From NCBI GenBank assembly GCA_011322625.1, contig DRMH01000132.1:1-40682 (forward strand): 40,682 nucleotides of DNA, written 5' to 3'. This DNA is from Thermosulfurimonas dismutans (GTDB taxonomy: Bacteria > Desulfobacterota > Thermodesulfobacteria > Thermodesulfobacteriales > Thermodesulfobacteriaceae). The notes beneath the pieces are model-generated. The model saw only the letters and a program-made list of their open reading frames with translations, did no database searches and was not told where the DNA came from. Shown one piece after another: positions 27,990-34,930 of the stretch (the first letter of the stretch is position 1; every line of letters begins with the position of its first letter). Made by a program: the position numbers and the translations under genes.

Positions 27990-28922
27990 GTGATCGCGGT
28001 GGTCTTTCCCGGGCAGGGCTCGCAGTACGTGGGGATGGGGAAGGCCCTCTATGAGGCCTTTCCCGAGGCCCGGGAGGTGTTTGGGCTTGCCGAAGACCTT
28101 ACCGGCCTCCCCCTGCGCCGGCTCTGTTTTGAAGGCCCCGAGGAGGAACTCTCCGAGACCTCGCGGCTCCAGCCGGCCCTTACCGCGGTGAACCTTTCCG
28201 TATGGCGGGTGCTTTCCGCCCGGGGCCTTCGGCCGGCCTTTTTCGCCGGACACAGTCTGGGGGAGTTCAGCGCCCTCTGTGCGGCAGGCGTTCTGTCTCT
28301 TGAGGATACCTTCCGGCTTACGAAACTCCGCGGGGAACTTATGTCCCGGGCCGGGGAGGAGGCCCCGGGGGCCATGTATGCGGTGATCGGTCTTTCCCGC
28401 GAGAGCTTGACCGAAATCCTTTCCCGGGTTTCGGGCCGGGTGTATCTGGCCAACCACAATTCTCCGGAGCAGAGCGTGATCAGCGGCGAGGAGGCGGCCG
28501 CGGCAAGAGCCGCGGAGGAGGCCAAAGCCCTCGGGGCCAAACGGGTGGTAAGGCTTTCTGTCTCCGGGGCCTTTCACTCTCCGCTCATGGAAAAAGCCGC
28601 CCGAAGGTTTGCCGAGGCCTTAAGAGAAACCCCCTTTTCCCCGGCAAAGATTCCCGTGGTGCTCAATGTCACCGCCACCCCGGAAACCGATCCGGAAGCC
28701 ATCCGCGAGGCCCTTTCCCGCCAGATGCTCTCTCCGGTGCGTTGGGTGGAAAGTGTCGAGGCCATATATGCGGCAGGGGCCCGCACCTTTATTGAAGCAG
28801 GGCCCAAACGGGTCCTTTCCGGGCTCATAAAACGCATCCTTTCCGGGAAGGAGATGCGTGTCTTTCAGGCTGAAACCCCGGAGCAGATCGAAGCCCTTTT
28901 CCGGGAGATGGGAGAGGCTTAG
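27990..28922 (+). CDS. fabD: Malonyl-CoA:ACP transacylase (GTG start)
   Basis: VVFPGQGSQYVGMG...FFAGHSLGEFSALCAAG...GAFHSPLMEKA. Confidence 0.96.
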   Translation: MIAVVFPGQGSQYVGMGKALYEAFPEAREVFGLAEDLTGLPLRRLCFEGPEEELSETSRLQPALTAVNLSVWRVLSARGLRPAFFAGHSLGEFSALCAAGVLSLEDTFRLTKLRGELMSRAGEEAPGAMYAVIGLSRESLTEILSRVSGRVYLANHNSPEQSVISGEEAAAARAAEEAKALGAKRVVRLSVSGAFHSPLMEKAARRFAEALRETPFSPAKIPVVLNVTATPETDPEAIREALSRQMLSPVRWVESVEAIYAAGARTFIEAGPKRVLSGLIKRILSGKEMRVFQAETPEQIEALFREMGEA

Positions 28923-29132
28923 ATGGCGCGTTTTCGGGTCCGGGTCTCCTTTCCCGAAAGATGCAAGGGCTGCGGGCTCTGCGTGCACTTCTGCCCCCGG
29001 AAGATCCTTTCCGTGGGGGTTCGCCGAAATCGGCAGGGCTACCGGGTGGTGGAGGTTACGGAGTCCGAGAAGTGCACCGGCTGCGGGGTGTGCTATCTTA
29101 TGTGTCCGGATGTGGTCCTGGAGGTGGTGTAG
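28923..29132 (+). CDS. 2-oxoacid:ferredoxin oxidoreductase delta (ferredoxin) subunit
   Basis: Two 4Fe-4S motifs CKGCGLCVHFCP and CTGCGVCYLMCP; followed by alpha, beta, gamma subunits. Confidence 0.92.
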   Translation: MARFRVRVSFPERCKGCGLCVHFCPRKILSVGVRRNRQGYRVVEVTESEKCTGCGVCYLMCPDVVLEVV

Positions 29133-30182
29133 GTGAAACCCGTTCTGGTCAAGGGCTCGGAGGCCATTGCCCTGGGAGCGCTTGAGGCGGGCTGCCGGTG
29201 TTACTTCGGATATCCCATCACCCCGCAGAACGAGATCCCGGAACTCATGGCCCGGGAGCTTCCCAAACGGGGCGGGGTCTTTCTTCAGGCCGAAAGCGAG
29301 CTTGCCGCGGTGAACATGCTGCTTGGGGCGGTCTCCACCGGGGTGCGGGCCATGACCTCCTCCTCAAGCCCGGGCATCTCCCTTATGGCCGAGACCTTCT
29401 CCTATCTTGCGGCCCTTGAGCTCCCGGCGGTGATCGTAAACGTCTCCCGCGGAGGCCCGGGGCTCGGCGGGATAGAGGCCTCCCAGGGGGACTACTTCCA
29501 GGCCACCCGCGGGGCCGGACACGGCGACTATCACTTCCTGGTCCTCTCTCCGGCAAGCATCCAGGAGGCCTACGAACTTACGGCCAAGGCCTTTGAGCTT
29601 TCCGAAAAGTATCGGCAGCCAGCCTTGATTCTCACCGACGCCCTCCTCGGCCAGATGAAGGAACCCCTCATCCCCCGCAGACTCCGGGTGCGGGAATATC
29701 CCAAGGACTGGGCGCTTGACGGGGCGCGGGGGCGGCCGGCCCGGGTCCTAAAAAGCCTCTTTCTCGGGCCCGGGGAGCTTCGGGCCCGAAACGAGCTTCT
29801 TAAGAAGAAATACCGGGCCATGCGGCGCGAGGCCCGGGCCGAGGTCCTTTACGCCGAGGGGGCCGAGCTTGCGGTCTGCGCCTTCGGGTCCCTTTCCCGC
29901 ATCGTGAAGGAGGCCGTGGAGATGGCCCGCAAGAAGGGCTATCCCGTGGCCTTCGTGCGGCCCGTAACCCTCTTTCCCTTTCCGGAAAAACCCTTCCGCG
30001 AACTCGCCTTACGGGGGGTGAGGTTCCTGGTGGTGGAGCTTAACTGCGGACAGATGGTGGAGGATGTGAGGCTTTCGGTGTGCGGAAGAACGGAGGTGGA
30101 AAGCCTCGCCCTTCCCCCGAGTGATCTCCCCGCCCCGGAAGATATCTACCGGAGGATCAGGCGGTGTCTCCGAAGAAGATAA
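29133..30182 (+). CDS. 2-oxoacid:ferredoxin oxidoreductase alpha subunit (VorB/KorA type)
   Basis: GSEAIALGALEAGCRCYFGYPITPQNEIPE...TSSSSPGISLMAETFSYLAALELPAVIVNVSRGGPGLGGIEASQGDYFQA. Confidence 0.93.
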   Translation: MKPVLVKGSEAIALGALEAGCRCYFGYPITPQNEIPELMARELPKRGGVFLQAESELAAVNMLLGAVSTGVRAMTSSSSPGISLMAETFSYLAALELPAVIVNVSRGGPGLGGIEASQGDYFQATRGAGHGDYHFLVLSPASIQEAYELTAKAFELSEKYRQPALILTDALLGQMKEPLIPRRLRVREYPKDWALDGARGRPARVLKSLFLGPGELRARNELLKKKYRAMRREARAEVLYAEGAELAVCAFGSLSRIVKEAVEMARKKGYPVAFVRPVTLFPFPEKPFRELALRGVRFLVVELNCGQMVEDVRLSVCGRTEVESLALPPSDLPAPEDIYRRIRRCLRRR

Positions 30183-30913
30183 AACCTCCCCTTACCTTTC
30201 CCCGTTCCCTTACCGAGCGTCCCTTTCACTACTGTCCGGGGTGCCACCACGGCATCGCCCATCGGCTCCTTGCCGAGGTGATAGATGAACTCGGTATCCG
30301 GGAGCGGGCCTACGGGGTGGCCTCCATCGGTTGCGCCTGTTTCCTTTACTATTACTACGACGTGGATATCTGCGAGGCCCCGCACGGAAGGGCCTGCGCC
30401 GCGGCCACCGGGGCCAAACGGGCCCGGCCGGAGCTTGCGGTCTTCACCTATCAGGGTGACGGGGACTTTGCGGCCATCGGCCTTACGGAAAGCCTTCACG
30501 CCGCGGCCCGGGGCGAACGCATCACCGCCATCATGATCAACAACACCGTCTATGGTATGACCGGGGGGCAGCTCTCCCCCACCACCCTCCCCGGTCAGCG
30601 CACCACCACCACGCCCGAGGGGCGCGATCCCCGGGTTTACGGCTATCCCCTCAAGGTGGCCGAGATCCTGGCCCAGTTTCCCGGGGTGGCCTTCTGCGCC
30701 CGGGTGGCGGTGAACACTCCCAAGAGGGTACTTGAGGCCCGGGAGGCCCTGCGCAGGGCCTTTCTCGCCCAGCTTGAGGACCGGGGTTTCGGTTATGTGG
30801 AGTTTCTTTCCGCCTGTCCGGTGAACTGGAAGCTTGATCCGGTTTCCGCGGCCCGCAAGGTGGACGAACTCACCGAGACCTTCCCCCTGGGGGTCTTCCG
30901 GGACCTTACATGA
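30164..30913 (+). CDS. 2-oxoacid:ferredoxin oxidoreductase beta subunit (TPP-binding)
   Basis: YCPGCHHGIAHRLLAEVIDEL...HGRACAAATGAKRA...TYQGDGDFAAIGLTE...NNTVYGMTGGQLSPTT. Confidence 0.95.
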   Translation: MSPKKIKPPLTFPRSLTERPFHYCPGCHHGIAHRLLAEVIDELGIRERAYGVASIGCACFLYYYYDVDICEAPHGRACAAATGAKRARPELAVFTYQGDGDFAAIGLTESLHAAARGERITAIMINNTVYGMTGGQLSPTTLPGQRTTTTPEGRDPRVYGYPLKVAEILAQFPGVAFCARVAVNTPKRVLEAREALRRAFLAQLEDRGFGYVEFLSACPVNWKLDPVSAARKVDELTETFPLGVFRDLT

Positions 30914-31024
30914 GGGATCTTTCGGAAAAGCGGGGCCGAAGTATGTTAGCATGGAGGAGAAGGGAGCCGGAGGAGATACTTCCCGTGGCCGGAAGGGAAG
31001 ATACCGCAGAGGGAGAGACGGCCC

Positions 31025-31594
31025 GTGAAGTTTGAGGTCATTCTCGCCGGATTCGGCGGGCAGGGGATCCTTTTTGCCGGAAACCTCCTGGCCCAGGCCG
31101 GAATGGAGGCCGGGCTGCGGGTGACCTTCCTTCCGGTCTATGGGCCGGAGATGCGCGGGGGGACCTGCAACTGCACGGTGGTGCTCTCCGACCGGGAGAT
31201 CGCCTCCCCGGTGGTCACCCGCCCCAAAGCCCTGGTCATCATGAACCTTCCCTCTTTCGAGAAATTCGTTCCCCGGCTAAAGCCCCGGGGGCTTGCGGTG
31301 GTGAACGAGAACCTGGTTCCCAGGGAGCGCGCGGCAGGGTTCCCCGGACGCCGCTTCCTCTTCCTTCCGGCCGATGATCTGGCCGAGGAGGAAGGGGCGC
31401 CGGGGCTAGCCAACATGGCCGCCCTCGGGGCCCTGGTGGCCGCAACCCGGGTGGTTCCCCCGGAGAAGGTCCTTTCCGGGCTGGAAAGCCTCCTTCCGGA
31501 ACACCGCCGCCACCTCCTTGAGGCAAACCGCAGGGTCTTCAAACGGGGTTACGAGTTTGCCTTAAGGAATTCCGCCACGGCCTCGGAAAGATAG
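31025..31594 (+). CDS. 2-oxoacid:ferredoxin oxidoreductase gamma subunit (GTG start)
   Basis: VILAGFGGQGILFAGNLLAQAGMEAGLRVTFLPVYGPEMRGGTCNCTVVLSDREIASPVV. Confidence 0.95.
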   Translation: MKFEVILAGFGGQGILFAGNLLAQAGMEAGLRVTFLPVYGPEMRGGTCNCTVVLSDREIASPVVTRPKALVIMNLPSFEKFVPRLKPRGLAVVNENLVPRERAAGFPGRRFLFLPADDLAEEEGAPGLANMAALGALVAATRVVPPEKVLSGLESLLPEHRRHLLEANRRVFKRGYEFALRNSATASER

Positions 31595-32364
31595 CCCCGG
31601 AACCGCTCCTCTCCCCCGATAAGTCTCATCCCGAAGACGAAGTTTATCTCGTTTAAAAAGACCTCTCCGGTCTCGGGCCGGAAGAGAAGATCCACGGCCA
31701 TAAGGTTTAGCCCCGAGGCCTCACAGAGCCTCTCCACCACGGAAAGGGCCCGGGCCTCAAGATCCGGGTCCGGACACTCAACCGCTTCTCCCTCCTGGAC
31801 CAGGTTCTTCCGGAACCCTCCCCTGCGCCAGAAGCAAAGGCGCCTCTTCCCGATCACCACCACCCGCAGGTCGTAGTCCCAGGGGAGATATTCCTGGATG
31901 AGGAACCCGAAGCGCCCCGAGGCCTCCCAGTCCCTAAGACGCGAAAGGGCCTCCTCCCAGTCCGAGGCCTCCCTTACCAGGAAGATCTCGCGGCCCTCAT
32001 GACCGTGGTTTCCCTTGACCACGAAGGGGGGCTCGGGGAGGCGAATCTCCGCGGCCCCGGGATGCGGCCCGAAGGCGCAGATCCGCGGCACACAAAGGGT
32101 CTCGGGATAGGGAAGCGAAAGGGCCCGAAAGAGGAGGATCTGTCCGATCTTTCCCGGAAAGGAAAACCGCAGATCGTAGTTGGGAAACACGCGTTTTCCG
32201 AGCCTCCGGACGAAAAAGTAAAACTCCGGAGACACGGTCTGGGGAAGGATCACCGCCTCCGCCGCTTCTAAGGCTGAAAGGACCTCCGGGGTAAGCCCGG
32301 TGAACTGAAAGAAGTTGATATCTCCCTCCACCCAGGGGTTGAAAGAGACCGTCTTTGTGCCCAT
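31549..32364 (-). CDS. ATP-grasp (RimK-like) ligase family protein
   Basis: PFVVKGNHGHEGREIFLV...FLIQEYLPWDYDLRVVVIGKRRLCFWRRGGFRKNLVQEGEAVE...LNLMAVDLLFRPETGEVFLNEINFVFG. Confidence 0.8.
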   Translation of the reverse strand: MGTKTVSFNPWVEGDINFFQFTGLTPEVLSALEAAEAVILPQTVSPEFYFFVRRLGKRVFPNYDLRFSFPGKIGQILLFRALSLPYPETLCVPRICAFGPHPGAAEIRLPEPPFVVKGNHGHEGREIFLVREASDWEEALSRLRDWEASGRFGFLIQEYLPWDYDLRVVVIGKRRLCFWRRGGFRKNLVQEGEAVECPDPDLEARALSVVERLCEASGLNLMAVDLLFRPETGEVFLNEINFVFGMRLIGGEERFRGYLSEAVAEFLKANS

Positions 32365-32399
32365 GTCTTTTAGTGTACCCCGAAAAAGGAGGTTTTCCC

Positions 32400-33695
32400 G
32401 TGCAGGCGGTGATCCTTGCTGCGGGGAAAGGCACGCGCATGGGTCTTCACCGCACGGGCTATCCCAAGGGTCTTCTCCGGGTGGCCGGACGCGAACTCCT
32501 TCTGCGCCACCTGATCCTCCTTTCTCAGGCCGGGGTTGAGGAGTTCGTCTTAGTGGTGAATCCGGAAAACCGGAAATATTTTGAGGAGTTTCTCCGGGCT
32601 CACCCGGAGTTTCGGGTGCGGATGGTAGAGAATCCCCATCCCGAGAGGGGAAACGGCTACTCCCTGTGGTGTGCGCGGGAGGCGGTCTCCGGGCCCTTCG
32701 TTCTCACCATGTCCGACCATCTCTACGAGGAGGACTTCGTGCGAAAGGCGGTCTCGGGTCAGGGCCTCATCTTTGACCGCCGGGGCCTTTACGTGGATCA
32801 CGGGGAGGCCACCCGGGTTAAGCTGCGGGAGGGACGGATCGCGGCCTTGGGAAAGGGCCTTACGGAATATGACGGTTTTGACACCGGATTTTTTGTGCTC
32901 ACCCCGGAGATATTTGCTGTGGCCGAGCGCCTGATAGGGGAAAAGGAGGAGGTGAGCCTTTCGGAGATCGCCGCCGCGGCCCGAATCCCGGCCACCGAAC
33001 TTTCCGGCCTCTTCTGGACCGACATAGACACCCCGGAGGAACTCCGCCGGGCCGAACGCCTTCTCATCCGGGCAAGCGTTAAGGGAGCAGGAGACGGCTT
33101 CATCTCCCGGCACTTAAACCGCAGGCTCTCCACCGCCCTGAGTCCCTACCTCTGCGGCCGCATCACCCCCAACCAGGCCACGATCCTCTCCTTCCTCCTG
33201 GGGATCCTTTCTGCGGTGCTGGCCTTCTTTAACCCTCTTCTCGGGGGGATCCTCTACCAGGTCCACTCCGTCCTTGACGGGGTGGACGGAGAGATCGCCC
33301 GGGCCACCCTAAGCCGCACCCGCTTCGGGGGGCTTCTTGACTCGGTCCTTGACCGCTATGTGGATTTTGCCTTCCTTTCCGTTCTGGTGCTTACGCTAAA
33401 GCCCCGAGGCCTCATGCTTGCTCTCGCCCTTCTCGCCCTTCTCGGTACGGTGATGGTGAGCTATGTCACCGAGCGCTTCAAGGGGGCCTACGCACGCGAC
33501 GCCTACCGCACCTTTCCCGTGCTTCACGCCTTCCCCGGAAAACGCGACGAACGGATCTTCCTCGTCTTCCTCTTCTGCGTCCTCGGATATCCGGAATGGC
33601 TCTTCCCGCTTCTGGCGGTTCTCACCCACGGAAAGGTCCTCTTTACCCTTTTCGTCTTTTACCGGGGAAGAAAGAAGCTAAAAGCGCAGGGCTAG
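32400..33695 (+). CDS. Bifunctional CTP:inositol-1-phosphate cytidylyltransferase / DIPP synthase-like fusion (NTP transferase + CDP-alcohol phosphotransferase; GTG start)
   Basis: N-term QAVILAAGKGTRMG...YPKGLLRVAG; C-term CDP-alcohol motif DGVDGEIARATLSRTRFGGLLDSVLD with multiple TM; GTG at 32400 after aaaaaggagg. Confidence 0.8.
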   Translation: MQAVILAAGKGTRMGLHRTGYPKGLLRVAGRELLLRHLILLSQAGVEEFVLVVNPENRKYFEEFLRAHPEFRVRMVENPHPERGNGYSLWCAREAVSGPFVLTMSDHLYEEDFVRKAVSGQGLIFDRRGLYVDHGEATRVKLREGRIAALGKGLTEYDGFDTGFFVLTPEIFAVAERLIGEKEEVSLSEIAAAARIPATELSGLFWTDIDTPEELRRAERLLIRASVKGAGDGFISRHLNRRLSTALSPYLCGRITPNQATILSFLLGILSAVLAFFNPLLGGILYQVHSVLDGVDGEIARATLSRTRFGGLLDSVLDRYVDFAFLSVLVLTLKPRGLMLALALLALLGTVMVSYVTERFKGAYARDAYRTFPVLHAFPGKRDERIFLVFLFCVLGYPEWLFPLLAVLTHGKVLFTLFVFYRGRKKLKAQG

Positions 33696-34484
33696 GGCCA
33701 GCCACCCCTCCTCCGTTTCCTCACGGAGGACTTCGGCCCGGGGCACGGTGGAAAGGATTTCCCCGCGTTGTCCGGTGGAGATCCCGGAGACGATGACTGC
33801 TCCCCCGGGCCTTAACACCCCGGGGATCTCGGGAAGAAGGGCTGAGAGGGTCCCGATGGTGAGGTTGGCCAGCACCAGATCAAAGCGAGCGAGCGCCGCG
33901 GCATCGAGGCTCCCCCGGACGACCAGGATCCTTCCGGAAAGTTCGTTTTTTTCCACATTGTGCCGGGCTTCGCCCACCGCCCGCGGATCAATGTCCGCGG
34001 CAAGGACCCTTTGCGCCCCGAGCCTTGCCGCGGAAAGGGCCAGGATCCCGCTTCCGCAGCCCAGGTCAAAGACCGTTTCGGGTGCCACCTCCGGGAAAAG
34101 CTCCGTAAGGAGTCTGAGACAGAGCCGGGTGGTGGGATGTCTTCCGCTTCCGAAGGAAAGGGTGGAGCGAAGGTAGATCTCCCCGGGGGCCGGGGTCTCA
34201 TCTTCCGCCGGAACGAAGAACCTTAACGGCCCCACGGAGAAACGCTCCGGTTCGGGAAGCGGGGTCTCCGCAAGCCCGGTCTCCTCCACCTCCTCAAAGG
34301 AGAGCACCCGGGAAAGCCCCCGCAGGGTCTCGTCCAGGTTTTCCGCCGGATACCCCAGGACGAGAAGCCCCTCTCCGGAAAGATACCTCCGGTGCGGGGG
34401 AGAGAGCCCGGCCTTCTTAATCCGCGCGAGAACCTCCTCCGGATCCGTGGTCCGCACCTTTACTTGAAGGAATTGATCTTTCAC
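33678..34484 (-). CDS. prmA: Ribosomal protein L11 methyltransferase
   Basis: LSFGSGRHPTTRLCLRLL...VFDLGCGSGILALSAARLGAQRVLAADIDPRAVGEARHNVEKN...LVLANLT. Confidence 0.92.
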   Translation of the reverse strand: MKDQFLQVKVRTTDPEEVLARIKKAGLSPPHRRYLSGEGLLVLGYPAENLDETLRGLSRVLSFEEVEETGLAETPLPEPERFSVGPLRFFVPAEDETPAPGEIYLRSTLSFGSGRHPTTRLCLRLLTELFPEVAPETVFDLGCGSGILALSAARLGAQRVLAADIDPRAVGEARHNVEKNELSGRILVVRGSLDAAALARFDLVLANLTIGTLSALLPEIPGVLRPGGAVIVSGISTGQRGEILSTVPRAEVLREETEEGWLALALRF

Positions 34485-34930
34485 AGGCGTTTGCGGGAGT
34501 CCAGGATTACGGTTACCGGGCCGTCGTTTACGAGGGCCACCTCCATGTAGGCCCCGAAGACCCCGGTCTTAACCGAAAGTCCCTTCTCGCGGAGGGCTTC
34601 GGCCAGGGCCTCGCATAGCCCGCGGGCCGCCTCCGGGGCCTCGGCCGGATCAAAAGAAGGCCTTCGTCCCCGGCGACAGTCCGCACACACCGTAAAGTTG
34701 GAGACCAGAAGCACTTCTCCGCCGGCTTCCAAGAGCGCAAGGTTCATCTTCCCCGTGGCGTCCTCAAAGAGCCTTAGGCCGGCGATCTTTTCCGCCATCC
34801 AGGAAAGATCCTTTTCCGTATCGCCCTTCTCCACCCCGAGGAGCACAAGAAAGCCCCGCCCGATCCGGGCCACCTCCTTCCCGGAAACCCGCACCGAGGC
34901 CTCCTTAACCCTCTGGATCACGGCGCGCAT
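34481..34930 (-). CDS. dtd: D-aminoacyl-tRNA deacylase
   Basis: MRAVIQRVKEASVRVSGK...VLLGVEKGDTE...LLVSNFTVCADCRRGRRPSFDPA...VALVNDGPVTVILDS. Confidence 0.95.
   Translation of the reverse strand: MRAVIQRVKEASVRVSGKEVARIGRGFLVLLGVEKGDTEKDLSWMAEKIAGLRLFEDATGKMNLALLEAGGEVLLVSNFTVCADCRRGRRPSFDPAEAPEAARGLCEALAEALREKGLSVKTGVFGAYMEVALVNDGPVTVILDSRKRL

Noticed and set aside
27672-28577. 301-aa minus-strand ORF opposite the GcvH-like gene and fabD
   Set aside because: Antisense to two strongly supported genes; no family signature.
28858-29136. Alternative-frame ORF around the ferredoxin gene
   Set aside because: The 28923-29132 frame contains the two 4Fe-4S motifs and is the real gene.
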